Source: Piliocolobus tephrosceles (taxonomy: Eukaryota; Chordata; Mammalia; Primates; Cercopithecidae). From it: a DNA stretch of 64,000 nt. Both the position numbers and the translations under genes were made by a program. The stretch is from positions 110,340,199-110,404,198 of the forward strand of contig NC_045434.1 in the NCBI RefSeq assembly GCF_002776525.5. Direction: 5' to 3'. Shown here piece after piece: positions 11,949 to 24,212 of this stretch. A model generated the notes under the pieces. It did no database searches and was not told the DNA's origin. It saw nothing but the letters and a program-made list of their open reading frames with translations. How positions within the stretch are numbered: the stretch's first letter is position 1; every line of letters begins with the position of its first letter.

Positions 11949-12990
11949 TACGTAGTTAGCCATATATCCCTAAAGCAATCTTATTATCAAAGCATTCTTG
12001 CCTAGTTTTTGCCAGATTTTTCGTTTAAATCTATGAAATAAACCTTATATTTTTAAGGGTCTTTTTAAAGAGGAAACCACATTTTATAGTGTAAAAGTCA
12101 GTGGCAGGGAGATTTCACTAAAGAAAAATGTTGATAAATATCAACCAACATCTTGGGGAATAGGGTAATTGTTACAGAAATTTATCCCTCCTGCCGTAGT
12201 AGCTCAAACGCAAGGCTCAGATTTGCTATTTTTAACCAGAGGCTACTCTAGAAGTCATTAGCTAATCAGTTCAACTCCTGAATACATATGGTCTTCTTAG
12301 AATGTTATACAGGCCTCAATAACAACTCCTTGATAGCTATTTTCTTCCTTCTTTCCTTTCCTTTTTTTCTTTTATAGTTATTTTCCTCCCTCTGGGGTCA
12401 CTATGAGAGAAATACTAACGAAGCAGAGGAAACAAATATTTATTGGCTTGAAAAGGAACTGTTCTAATGCTGATGTCATATAAAATGAGGCCAAAATTAT
12501 ACAAAAAGAGGCCAAGGTAAACAAGAATTGAGTTTTATATTAACTAGACTTTTAAAAGAGTAAAATCTTATGAGAATCAGAAGGCCATCCAAATAGTTTC
12601 TCCTTCTAAAATAGGTTAGATAATCATAATTAACAAGGAAGAAATACTCAGGAAATCTTAAAAAAATAAAATAAAATCCAAAATAGCTTCCACATCCCCC
12701 ATAGCATCTCTCAACGAGGAGAACAACCTCAGGCTAAGCTTAGTGGATCAGAAAGAAACACAGGAGCCTGGGGCTTTGTGCCATCTTTGATACATGCTAT
12801 CACCTCTGCACTTCTTATTTCTAGACCTCTCATTATTCTAGAGAAAAATAAGCCTAGAAACGTTTAAAGAAACTTTAGAGGGTTTCTTCAACTCACCACT
12901 AAATGTGTTTATTTTAAGAATCTGGGGGTAGTCACTACTGTAAAGCATTGCTCTTTCTTAGTGAACTGGGTTCATTAAGTATGTAACATT
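11949..12990. other. Unique DNA, no feature seen
   Basis: Non-repetitive, AT-rich sequence with no ORF of note and no recognisable element. Confidence 0.5.
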
Positions 12991-12993
12991 TAT

Positions 12994-13419
12994 TTATTTT
13001 TTTATTAATACTTGCTGTTTGGCAGATACTGTGTGACATACTATGGACCCAAAGAAGATTGTGCTGAGCTTTTGGAAGTGCACCTGCCCTGCCTCTTTAA
13101 CTTTTGTGAGTACTATGGTTTGAACGTGATTTGCCCTACAAAACAAGAAAACCTGATAGCCACATTCTGTTCTATTCATCCACCAAGTTATTGGCTGTAG
13201 TGAGTAATGCATGTCCTGGGGAACTGGAGACCAGTGCTGAGTGAATTTGGTGACTTCATTTCCATCTGGCATGAGTATCAGAGGAATTACCCGGCCTGCT
13301 GCCACATGTCTAAGTGGATGGTATGTGTCCATTTCAAATAAGAGTAATAGACTTTTCAAAGAAGGAAATGTTCTTACCTGGAACTGCTCGATCATTCGCA
13401 CTCCCTCGGGGACCCACAT
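12994..13419. other. Exon-like unique block
   Basis: A 141-codon minus-strand ORF covers this block, and plus-strand ORFs overlap it. On the plus strand a T-rich tract ending TTGGCAG (before about 13026) and a strong donor-like GTGAGTAC (about 13105) would bound a short exon. On the minus strand a CAG|GTAAGA donor-like site lies near 13376, next to a short stretch that keeps several CpGs. I do not recognise any protein. It could be a chance arrangement, a decayed exon or an unannotated transcript. Confidence 0.2.
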
Positions 13420-13432
13420 TCTTGTGATTTAA

Positions 13433-14640
13433 AGAAATTGCCCATAGAGGATTATATTTATTAACTCTCACAGTGTATAGGGAAGCAAATGAAATCTTAA
13501 TCACATATACAAAATCATTCGGTCATTTTCTCATTAAAACCAGGTAAGTCTAAACAAATCCACACTCCCTTGTTGTTTAGCATTCAACTTTTAATGATGT
13601 CCCTCAGGTTTTCAGATCAATTTAAACAAAGATAAAAGCACAAAACTTTCAAGCAATGATTGATGGAACTTATTATAATTAATTGTCTAATCCGCCTTTA
13701 TCAGAGCACTCTAAGATTATCAACTGTTGAGGGCTGTCGAGTCTGCTGTCTTCAGACCGTGCTGTCCCAGGCTGAGGGGTGGAAATGCCTGGAAAAGATT
13801 GCCCCATCTCTGCTCCCTTTGCCAATCTTCCCTCTCTCACTCCTAAGAATGGGGTAGAAAGGATCCAGGTAATTACCCTTAAGGGTTAGGTAAGCAGTGG
13901 CAAGTTTTCTTCAGCAGTTCAACCATGTCGGAGCTCTGAGATGTCTTCCCAGAAATTCTTTGGATTTTCCTCCATTGGTTACAAGATTGCTGCAGAATCT
14001 CCAATAATAATAATAATAATGCCTTGAACAACTATACACAAAAGCAGAAATGTAGAGTCAAAGATTTCTCCACATCCTTTATCAAAAAGAAAAATCTCCT
14101 AGAATTCCCTCAGGAGACTACTCATGTGTCAGCCAAGATTAAGCCTATCTCTCATAAAACTTTTTATTTGGTGCTAGCATTGGAGGCTGGGGGCAGCAAG
14201 GCCCCAGGCTGCCACAGGACAGACTCTTTCACAGCTGGTATCACACAACAGTGGAATCTCTTCCCCCTAACATATTGGTAACTTTTGGAACCTCCTTTGA
14301 AAACAAAGTTATGAAGCTTCTCCTCATAAGGACCCATTTGTATACACACAAAAAATTTGCCCTTAATTTCCAAAGATTCATTGACTTCCTAAAACTTCGA
14401 TAATCTCTGCTCTGGGGTTGTTGGGAAGTGTTCAAGGGAGTGAAAATACAAAATTAAAGGAAGATAAAGTGTTAAGAAAGATCAGGGATAATTCTGTATG
14501 TTTTTTCAAAGAGTACTTTATATAAAATATGCCGTTATGCATCAGTAAAGTTTAGTTCTCAAAGATATTTTAAAGTCACATTTACTGATACAATTTTTGC
14601 ACAGTGAAATTCACTGTTTGTAAGTTTACATGTTGATAAC
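13433..14640. other. Unique DNA with a short AAT repeat
   Basis: No transposable element is recognised here. A short (AAT) run lies at about 14002-14020. A minus-strand ORF of 69 codons at 14164-14373 resembles nothing I know. No splice or promoter architecture stands out. Confidence 0.4.
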
Positions 14641-15137
14641 TTTTTAAAATTTTCAACTTTTATTTCAGATTCAAGGAGTACTTGTGCAGGTTTGTTACAA
14701 GGGTACATTGCATGATGCTGAGGTTTGGAGTCTGAATGATCCCGTCAACCAGGTAGTGAGCGTAGTACCCATTACGTAGTTTTTCAGCCCTTTCCCTCCT
14801 CCCTTTCTCTCCCCTCTTGTTGTCCTCAGTGTCTGTTGTTCCCATCTTTATGACCGTGTATACCCTGTGCTTAGCTACCACTTAAAAGTAGGAACATGTA
14901 GTATTTGATTTTCTGTTCTTGTGTTAATTGACATAGGATAATGACCTAATAATGTATCCATGTTGCTGCAGTGCAGACATTTTCATTCTTCCTTATGGCT
15001 ACATAGTATTTCATGGTGCATATGTACTACATTTTCTTTATCCAGTCTAGCATTTATGGGCACCTATGTTGATTCCATTATCTTTGCTATTGTGAATAGT
15101 GCTGCAATGAACATCCAAGTGCATACGTCTTTTTGGC

Positions 15138-15153
15138 AGAATAATTTGTTTTC
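15138..15153 (+). repeat. Target-site duplication, left copy
   Basis: AGAATAATTTGTTTTC is repeated exactly at 16183-16198. It flanks the plus-strand L1 nested in the minus-strand L1. Confidence 0.93.
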
Positions 15154-16182
15154 AAATGGGATCTAATTAAACTTAAGAGCTTCTGCACAGCAAAAGAAGC
15201 TATTGATAGAGTAAACAGACAGTCTACAGAATGGGAGAGAGTATTTACAATGTTTGCATCTCACAAAGGTCCAGAATCTATAAAAAACTTAAATTTACAA
15301 GAAAAAGAAAACCCCATTAAAAAGTGGGCAAAGGACATGAACAGACACTTTTCAAAAGAAGACATACATGCAGCCAATAAGCATATGAAAAAAAACTCAA
15401 TATAACTGATTATTAGAGAAACACAAATCAAAATCACAATGAGACATCATCTCACACCAGGCAGAATGGCTATTATACAAAAATAACAGATGCTGGCGAG
15501 GTTGCAGAGAAAAGAGAACACATGCACTGCTGGTGGGAGAGTAAATTAGTTCAACCATTGTGGAAAGCAGTGTGGTGATTCCTCAAAGACCTAAAATCAG
15601 AACTACCATTAGGCCCAACAATCCTATTACTGAGTATATACCCAAAGGAATGTAAATCACTCTACCATAAAGACATACGCACCTGTATGTTCATCACAGC
15701 ACCATTCACAATAGGAAGACATACAATCAAACTAAATGCCCATCAGTGGTAGATTGGAAAAAGAAAATGTGGTACAAATACATTGGACTACTACACAGCC
15801 ATGAAAAATAATGAGATCCTGTCCTTTGCAGGAAAATGAATGGAGCTAATGGCCATCATCCTTAGCAAACTAATGCAGGAACAGAAAATCAAATACCAAT
15901 GTTCTCACTTATAAAGTGGGAGCAAACTGATGAGAACCCAAGGACACAAAGAGGAAAACAACAGACCGTGGGGCCTGCTTGAGGGCGGAGGTTGGGAAGA
16001 GGGAGAGGAGCAGAAAAACAACTATTGTGTACTAGGCTTACTACCTGAGTGATTAAATAATCTGTGCAACAAACCTTCATGACTTGAGTCTACCTATACA
16101 ACAACATGCACATGTACCCCTGAATCTAAAACAAATGTTAAAAAAGAAAAAGAAAATAATACTCTCTTAATTATTTTTAAAA
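15154..16182 (+). mobile_element. 5'-truncated L1 nested in a minus-strand L1
   Basis: It starts inside the ORF2 C-terminal part (GGGATCTAATTAAACTTAAG-like) and runs through the 3'UTR to an A-rich stretch at about 16138-16160. A further 20 or so non-A bases precede the second target duplication. Frames are broken throughout. Removing 15154-16198 restores the host L1. Confidence 0.93.
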
Positions 16183-16198
16183 AGAATAATTTGTTTTC
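16183..16198 (+). repeat. Target-site duplication, right copy
   Basis: An exact repeat of 15138-15153. Confidence 0.93.
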
Positions 16199-16376
16199 CT
16201 TTAGATATATACCCAGTTATGGTATTGCAGGGTCAAATGGTAGTTCTGTTTTATGTTCTTTGAGAAATTTCCAAACTTTTCCACAGTGGCTGAACTAATC
16301 TACATTTCCACCAACAATGCATAAAGGTTTCCTTTTCTCTGTAGCTTCACCAGCATCTGTTATTTTTTTTGACCTT

Positions 16377-16702
16377 GTTTTTTTTTCTTTTTTTAGACAG
16401 AGTCTCACTCTGTCACCCAATCTGGAGTGCAGTGGCATGATCTCAGCTCACTGTAACCTCCGCCTCCTGGGTTCAAGTGATTCTCCTGCCTCAGCCTCCC
16501 AAGTAAGTGGGGGAATTACAGGTGCCTGCCACCTTATCCAGTTAATTTTTTAATTTTTTTATTTTTTTGTATTTTTAGTAGAAACAGGGTTTCACCATCT
16601 TGGCCAGACTGGTCTTGAACTCCTGACCTCACGATCCACCTGCCTCAGCCTCCCAAAGTGCTGGGATTACAGGCGTGAACCACCACACCCCTACACCTGG
16701 CC
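16377..16702 (-). mobile_element. AluS-like
   Basis: A full dimeric Alu in reverse, slightly longer than usual because of expanded T/A-rich sequence near 16543-16570 and an extra short stretch near the 5' end. It sits in the minus-strand L1, which continues on both sides at a TTTGAC-containing site. Confidence 0.88.
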
Positions 16703-17845
16703 CTTTGACTGCTTATTAATAGCTATTGTGACAGGTGTGAGATGGCATCTAATTGTGATTTTGATTTGCATTTCTCTAATGATCAGTACGTAGCATTTTT
16801 TCACGTTTGTCATCCACATGTATGTATTTCTTTGTGAAATGTCTGTTCATGTCTTTTGTCCACTTTTTAATGGGTCTATTTGTTTTTTATTTATTGAATT
16901 AAGTTTCTTATAGATTCTGTATATTAAACCTTTGTCAATTGTACAGTTTGTGAATATTTTCTTCCATTCTGTAGGCTGCTGTTTAATATGTTGATAGTTT
17001 CTTTTGTTGCACAGAAGCTCTTTAGTTTAATTGGGTTCCACTTGGCAATTTTTGTTTTTGTTGCAACTGCTTTTGAAGACTTACTCAAATTTTCTCTTAA
17101 AGCTGATTTCCAGAATGATATTTTCTAGGTTTTTTTTCTAGGATCCTTACAGTTTGAGGGCTTACACTTAAATCTTCAATCCATCTTGAGTTAATTTTTA
17201 CATATGGTGAAAGGCAGGTGTCTAGTTTCATTCTTCTGCATATGGCTAGCTAGCTATCCCAGCACCATTTATTGAATTGGGAGTCCTTTCCCCGTTGCTG
17301 ATTTTTGTCAGCTTGTTGAAGATCAGATGGCTGGGCATGCAGCTTTATTTCTGGGTTCTCGATTCTTCTGTTCCATTGGTCTATGTGTCTGCGTTTGTAC
17401 CAGTATTATGCTGCTTTGGTTAAAGCTTTATAATATAGTTCAAAGTTGGGCAATGTGATGCCTACTGCCTTGTTCACTTAGCTATTTGGACTCTTGTTTG
17501 GTTCCAGATGACTGTTAGAATTTTTTTCTAATTGATAGTAAAAATGGCAGTAAAATGCCAGTAGTTTGATAGGGATAGCATTGACTCGGTAGATTGCTTT
17601 AAGCAGCATGGTCATTTTAATAATATTGATTCTTCCAATCCATGAACATGAAATGTTTCTCCATTCGTTTGTGTCATCTATGATTTCTTTCAGCAGTGTT
17701 TTGTAGTCTTCTCGTGGAGATCTTTCACCTTCTTGGTTAAATGTATTTCTAGGTATTTTATTTTTGTGTGTGTGGCTATTGTAAATGGGATTGTGTTCTT
17801 GATTTGGCTCTCAGCTTGAGCATTATTGGTCTATAAAAATGCTAC

Positions 17846-17985
17846 AGATCTAGGTGAGCTGCAGGGTGGAATTGGGGTCTTGCCATTTTGCCCAGACTAG
17901 TCTTTGAATTCCTGGGCTTATGCCATCCTCCCACCTCAGCCTCCCAAATTTCTGGGAATACAGGTGTGAGCCACCATGCCCAGCC
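17846..17985 (-). mobile_element. Alu monomer-like insertion
   Basis: About 140 bases of Alu or 7SL-like monomer in reverse interrupt L1 ORF2 sequence. L1 resumes at the base after the insert. A 5-base CTAC-type repeat (GCTAC and ACTAC) flanks it. It has no clear T tract, and whether it is a FLAM/FRAM type or a truncated AluJ cannot be decided here. Confidence 0.6.
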
Positions 17986-18186
17986 ACTACTGATTTTTGC
18001 TACATAGGATTTTATAACCTGAAACTTTGCTGAAGTGGTTTATCAGTTCCACGAGGCTTTTGATGGAGTCTTTAATGTTTTCTAGGAATAGATTATATGT
18101 TCGGTGAAGAGACAGAATTTTACTTCTTTTTTTTTTTTCCTATTGGATACCTTTTCTTTTTCTTGCCTAAATGCTCTGGCTAGGAC

Positions 18187-18369
18187 TTACAGTACTATGT
18201 TGAATAAAAGCAGTGAGAGTGGGCATCCTTGTTTTGTTCCTGTTCTTAAAATGAATTCTTCCAGCTTTTGCCCAATCCATCTAATATTGGCTATGGGTTT
18301 GTCATAGATGGCTCTTATTATTTTGAGGTATGTTCCTTTGATGCCTAGTTTGTTAAGGGTTTTTGTCAT
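18187..18369 (-). pseudogene. L1 ORF2 reverse transcriptase remnant
   Basis: Sixty open minus-strand codons match the part of L1 RT that reads through LNKLGIKGTYL to TKQGCPLS. It is a piece of the minus-strand L1 with stops on either side and no start or function of its own. Confidence 0.75.
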
Positions 18370-19097
18370 GAAGGGATTTGGATTTTATTGAATGATTTTT
18401 TTGTGTCTACTGAGATAACCATATGTTTTTGTTTTTGATTCTACTTATATAGTGAATCACATTTGTTGTTTTGCATATGTTGAACAAACCTTTCATCCCA
18501 GGAATTAAGCCTATTTGATTATGTGAATTAACTTTTTGATATGCTGCTGGATTTCATTTGCTATTATTTTGTTGAGGATTTTTGTGCCTATGTTCATCAG
18601 GGATATGGCCTGCAGTCTTCTTTTCTTGTGTCTTTTCCAGGTTTTGGTATCAGAATGATGAAATGATGCTGGCTTCATAGAATGAGTGAAGGAAGATTGC
18701 CACTTCTTTGATATTTTGAAATAGTTTTGGTAGAATTGGTACCAGCTCTACTTTGTATATCTGGTAGAGTTCCACTATGAATCCATCTGGTTGGGGACAT
18801 TTTTTGGTGAGGAGGAATTTTTTATTATTAATTCAATTTCAGAACTCAATATTGCTCTTTTCAGGGTTTCAATGTGTTCCTGATTCAATTTTTGGAGGTT
18901 GTATGTTTTCAGGAATTTAATAATTTTTCTAGATTTTCTAGTTTGTGTAATAAAGGTGTTCATAATAGCGCCTGAGAAACTTTTGTACTTCTGTGAGATC
19001 CGTTGTAATCTTACCTTTGTTGTTTCTGATTGTGTTTATTTGGATCTTCTCTTTTTTCCTTTTGTTTTGTCTTGTTGTTGTTGTTGTAGTTGTTGTT

Positions 19098-19366
19098 GAC
19101 ACACAGTCTCACTCTGCTATCCAGGTTGGAGTGCAGTGATGCAATCTTGACTCACTGCAACCTCTGTCTACCAGGTTCAAGTGATTCTTGTGCCTCAGCC
19201 TCCAGAACAGCATGCATCATCATACTTAGCTAATTTTTGTATTTTTAGTAGAGATGGGGTTTCACCATGTTGGCCAGGCTGGTCTTGAACTCCTGACTTC
19301 AAGTGATCTGTCGGCCTCAGCCTCCCAAAGTGCTGGGATTCCAGGTGTGAGCCAACACACCCAGCC
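19098..19366 (-). mobile_element. Alu (older, J/S-like)
   Basis: A dimeric Alu in reverse, diverged and with a short deletion in the middle. Its 3' tail is a (TTG) repeat at about 19072-19097 rather than plain T. L1 endonuclease-region sequence continues directly after it. Confidence 0.85.
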
Positions 19367-20320
19367 TTTTTTCTTTGTTAATCTGGCTAGTGGTCTATCA
19401 ACCTCGTTTATCCTTTTAATCCCAACTTTTGGTTTTGTTGACTTTTTGTATGGATTTTTTGGTTTCAATTTCATTCCGTTCTGTTCTGATTTTAGCTATT
19501 TCTTTCCTTCTTCTAGCCTTAGGGTTAGTTTGTTCTTATTTTTCTAGTTCTCTTGGTGTGATGTTAGACTGTTAATTTGAGAGCTTTCTAATTTTTTCAT
19601 TAGGTGTTAAATGCTATACACTTTTCTCTTAACCCTACTTTTGCTCCATCCCAGAGATTTTGGTATGCCATGTCTCTGTTTTTATTTATTTCAAAGGGTT
19701 TTTTTTTCTGCCTTTATTGTTTATCCAAAAGCGAATCTGGAACCAGTAGTTTAGTTTTCATGTAATTGTTTGGTTTTGAGACATCTTTTGGTATTGATTT
19801 CCATTTTTATTCCACTGTGGTCTGACAGTATGGTTGGTATGATTTCAATTTTTCTGAATTTATTGAGACTTGCTTAATGGCTGAGCATGTGGTCAATCTT
19901 AGAGTATGTTCCAAGTGCAGATGAGATTAACATATATTCTGTGGTTGCTGGGTGTGGTATTCCATAGATGTTTATTAGGTACAATTGGTCAGGTGTTGAA
20001 TTTAAGTCCACAATTTCTTTGTCAGTTTTCTGCCTTGGTGATCTAATGCTTTCAGAGGGATGTTGAAATCCCCCACTATTATTGTGACTGTCTAAGTCTT
20101 TTCACAGGTCTAGAAGTAAGTCTTTTATGAATGTGGGTGCTCCAATGTTGAGTGCACATATATTTAGGATTGTTAAGTCTTCTTATTGAGTTGAACACTT
20201 TGTCATTATTTAATGTCCTTCTTTGTCCTTTTTGACTCTTGTTGGTTTAAAGTCCGTTTTATCTGATTTAAAAGCGACCTCTGCTCTTGTTTGTTTTCTG
20301 TTTGCATGACAGATCTTTCT

Positions 20321-21177
20321 ATAATGTATAGGTTTAAGGGCAGAAGGCCAAGAATTTTTGGCAGCCAAAAATGAGGATATGATGCAGTCCGAGATCCATC
20401 CATTTATTCATTGAACAAATATTTATTGAATATACCTCTTATGTAGGTCAGAAAGTTGCTGGAAAAATAAGTAACTGAATGCATTTTGGGCCTGGAAGCA
20501 AATACCCAAGTCTGGCTTCATGAGCACAATTCACATGTGAAGACCAGGAAGAGATGACCTCAGAATTTCATGAGTGGCATCCTCAAGCTGACCAGGAAAA
20601 TCCCAAGAAGCTAACGTTCTGCTACTTCTCCTTCTGCTGCACCTGTCTATTGCAATACCCACTGTCTTGGCGGCATCTAGGGGGTATCAAACCCTATCCG
20701 ATAAGGATTTTAGGGAAGGCCAGGGAGTTGAAGTCTGGAGGATGCGTTGGAGAAGTTTGTAAAATAGATGTGGCTTAGACCATCAAGAACTGTGGATTGT
20801 GAGTTAACCACCAGCCACTGCCCAACTTTTATAACACTTGCCTTAACCCAACAGTCTCGTTCTTGTTGCAAAGAATAGGATCCACCATCATCATCACCCC
20901 CAAAACATACACTTATACTCCAGTTCTAGATTTTAAGGAAAATAAGAATTACAAGGACAGCCATCTATTGGTCAAAAATGTTGACAAATTTTTCTCCAGA
21001 GAGGTCAAACAATTTACGTTCATATTAGCAAAATACGAGATTGTCTGTTTCTCTGGATCCCCACCAACATATATTCAGCTTTTTATTCATGTTAATCTGG
21101 GAGTTAAATAAAATGTATCTTACTATATTTTAGCTTGTATTTAACTTATATTTCAGTGCAAATACCAAGAAACAATA
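20321..21177. other. Mostly unique DNA with a short L2 end
   Basis: At about 20398-20450 there is a TTCATTGAACAAATATTTATTGA segment, which is the reverse of the L2 3' end. The remainder is unique. An 82-codon plus-strand ORF (20863-21111) and a 74-codon one (20554-20778) look like chance. Confidence 0.5.
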
Positions 21178-21395
21178 TAGAGAAGTGGTGGTGTCTATGG
21201 TCAAGCTGCCTGAGTTTGAATCCTCATCACACCACCAGCTGAATGTATTTGAGAAAACTTAACTTCTCCATGCTTCAGTTTCCTCATCTATAAAATGGAG
21301 ATAAGAAGAGGGCCTACTTCAACAAAAGGTTGTTGTGGGAATGTAAAGCACCAACCCAGGCATATATGACGTGCTTAATAAATACTACTTACTGT
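21178..21395 (+). repeat. MIR
   Basis: It follows the MIR consensus from the tRNA-derived head through the core (CTTCAGTTTCCTCATCTATAAAATG) to a TTAATAAATACT-type end. It is near full length, with ordinary ancient divergence. Confidence 0.85.
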
Positions 21396-21794
21396 GAGTG
21401 AAATTCATCATCTTTTAAATTTGTTTAAGGGCCATCTAATTCCTTTTTTTCTGTTGTCAACTCATTTAAATTTACTCATTTTCTTCTTGGGCTATTGGCA
21501 TCTTAACATATTTCAGAAACTAGCCATTTGTTTACGCTATGAATTGCAAATATATTTTCCTTGCTTGTAATTAATTTGACTTTGTTTGGGTGGATTTGTT
21601 TTATGTCCTCTGGTTTTTAATCAAAGTTTGAAAGTCCTACTACACTCTGAGATTACAACAAGAAATACCCTGTATTTTTCATCAGAGGCATGATGATACT
21701 TGGCATTCTATCCTCTTTGTCTCTTCTTTTTCTTTTCTATATCCTCATCTCTGCTTGCTGCATCACGGGTCATTTTTTCCAAAGTCTTTGTTCC
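21396..21794. other. Unique AT-rich DNA
   Basis: No gene or recognisable repeat. Confidence 0.4.
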
Positions 21795-23049
21795 TTCTTT
21801 GGGGTTTGGTTTGTTCTTGTTTTTCTAGTTTGTTAAGATGCATTGTTAGGTTATTTATTTAAAAATTTCTACTTTTTGATGTAGTTGTTTATTGCCCTCT
21901 TAATACTGCTTTTGGTGTATCCCATAGGTTTTGATATAGTGTGTTCATATTATCATTGGTTTCAATCAATGTTTAAATTTTCTTCTTAATTTCTTCATTG
22001 ACTCATTGGCCATTCCAGAGCATCTTGTTTAATTTCCAGGTGTTTGTGCAGTTTTGAAAGTTCCTCTTGTTATTGATTTCTGGTTTTATTCCATTGTGCT
22101 GAGAAGAAAACTTGATATGATTTCAATTCTTTTAAATTTGTTGAGACTTGTTTTATGACCTAACATGTGGTCAATCCTGGAGAACGTTCAATGTGCTGAA
22201 GAAAAAATGCATATTCTTCGGCTGTTGGATAAAATATTCTGTAAATGTCTGTTAGTTTCATTTGGTCTAAAGTGCAGTTTAAATCCAATGTTTCATTATG
22301 AATTTTCTGTGTGGATGATCTGTTCAATGCTGAGAGTGGAGTATTGGAGTCCCCAACTGTTATTGCACTAGAGTTTCTCTCTTCCTTTTAGATCTAATAT
22401 TATTTGTTTTATATATTTAGGTGTTCCAGTGTTTTATGCATATATACTTATAATTGTTATGTCATCTTGCTGAATTCATCCCTTTATCATTATTAATGAT
22501 TTTGTTTCTTTTTACAGTTTTGGACAGTTTTAGAGTCTTTTATCTAGTGTCTTGCTCACTTTTGCTTTCTGTTTACGGAGAATATCTTTTTCCATCATTT
22601 TACTCTCAGTCTTTATGTGTCTTAACAGGTGGCATATTATGTTGTAGGAGCATATACTAGATTATGTTTTCAAAAATCCATTCAGCCAGTCTGTTTTTTC
22701 TAAGTGGGGAGTTTAAGCCATTTATATATTTAAGGTTATCACTGATTAGTAAGACCTACTGTCATTTTGTTAATCGTTTTCTAGTTGTTTTGTATATCTT
22801 TTGTCCCTTTCTCCCTCTCTTATTGTTTAATCATTGCAGTTTGGTGGTCTTCTGTAGTAATAAGGCTTATTTCTTCCTGTTTTTCATTTGTGCATCTATT
22901 AGTGATTTTATACTTTTGCACGTCTTCATAATGATGATTATCATTTTTCACTTCCAGATATAGGAGTCCCTTGAGTATGTCTCATAAGATCAGTCTGGTG
23001 GTAATGAATTTCCTTCATTTTTGCTTGTCTGGGAAAAGCTTTATTTCTT

Positions 23050-23191
23050 CTTCCTTTTTTTTTTTTCTTTTTTTGAGATGAGGTCTCCCTATGTTGTTCA
23101 GGCTGATCTGAACTCCTAGACTCAAACAATCTTCCCACCTCAGCCTCCTGAGTAGTTGGGACTTCAGGCATATGTCACCAAACCTGGCTCT
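23050..23191 (-). mobile_element. FLAM-like Alu monomer
   Basis: A single left-type Alu arm in reverse with a T tract first. Similar flanks (CTTTATTTCTTC and CCTTATTTCTGA) look like a diverged target duplication. Monomers of this kind predate dimeric Alu, which fits insertion in an old L1. Confidence 0.7.
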
Positions 23192-23510
23192 CCCTTATTT
23201 CTGAAGAATAGCTTTACTGGGTATAGTATTCTTGGCTGCCTTTTTTTTTTCTTTCAGTACTTTGAATCTGTCATTTCTTTCTCTCCTGCCCTGTAAGGTT
23301 TCTGAGAATAAATCTGCTATTAGTTTAATGGGGATTCTTTATATGTGACTTAATGTTTTCTTTCGTTATTTTAAAAATTCTTTCTTTATGGGTGCTTGAA
23401 GTCCTCCTACTTTCAATTTTCCCACAGAGTCTCATGCACTTATTGTGGCACCTGGGTCTTGAGTTGCAGGTTCACTGTTTATGGCAGGGTTGGATGTAAT
23501 TTGCCTGCAG

Positions 23511-24212
23511 TGAAGGGGTGGCCTGCCCCTCCACACCTGTGGGTGCTTCTCGTTAGGTGGGACGAGAGACTTGAGAAAAGGAAATAATACACAGAGACAA
23601 AGTATAGAGAAAGAAAAGCAGGACCCAGGGGACCAGTGCTGTGTTTTCAGAGGACCCACACTGGCACCGGCCTCTGAATTCCCTTAGTATTTATTGATAA
23701 TTATCTTTACCATCTAAACGATAGGGGAGTAGCTAGAAAAATAGGATCATTGTAGGGAGGAAATCAGCAGTAAGACATAAGAACAAAAATCCTTGTAACA
23801 TGAATAAGCCTAAAGGAAAATGCTGTGCCTTGAGATGCATATGCAAACATCTCCATAAACCTTTTAGCAGTATTGCTCCAGCAAGCCCCACCTTATTCCT
23901 AAAGGCGGTTTCTCCTTACTCAGTAAACAAGGCACACAATGGGTTTTACACCGAGATGTTACATTGCCCAGGGACAGGCAGGATTTTTAACCCTTAAGCC
24001 TCTTTCAGGTACTTGTTTAACAAAGACACATCCTGCACAGCCCAATATCCTTTTAACCTTAAATCACCTTCGCACATGTCTCTTGCAAGGACAAAGTTGG
24101 GGGTAGGGTCACAGATTAACAGCATTTCAAATACAGAACTAAATGGAGTCTCTTATGTCTACTTCCTTCTATATAGACACATTAACACGCTGATCTCTTT
24201 CTTTTCCCCACA
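23511..24212 (-). mobile_element. Solo LTR, HERV-K (HML) type
   Basis: The reverse strand begins TGTGGGGAAAAG and ends in ...CTTCA, with the LTR5-like body of the HERV-K(HML) group. A polyadenylation signal AATAAA is present on the minus strand (23690-23695). It is 702 bases, shorter than the roughly 970 of LTR5, with a central part missing, so LTR13 or another HML LTR is also possible. The 5-base TGCAG occurs immediately on both sides (23506-23510 and 24213-24217). No internal viral sequence lies beside it, so it is a solo LTR left by LTR-LTR recombination. It codes for nothing. Confidence 0.85.

Larger units (their letters stand above)
14641..20320 (-). mobile_element. Minus-strand L1 (L1MA/L1PB-like), multiply interrupted
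   Basis: The 3' end lies at 14641 and the copy reads back through ORF2 into the endonuclease N-terminus near 20320, where it is 5'-truncated. It is split by a plus-strand L1 (15154-16182) and Alu-type elements at 16377-16702, 17846-17985 and 19098-19366. About 3.9 kb of L1 remains after removing the inserts. I could not find its own target duplication. Confidence 0.8.
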
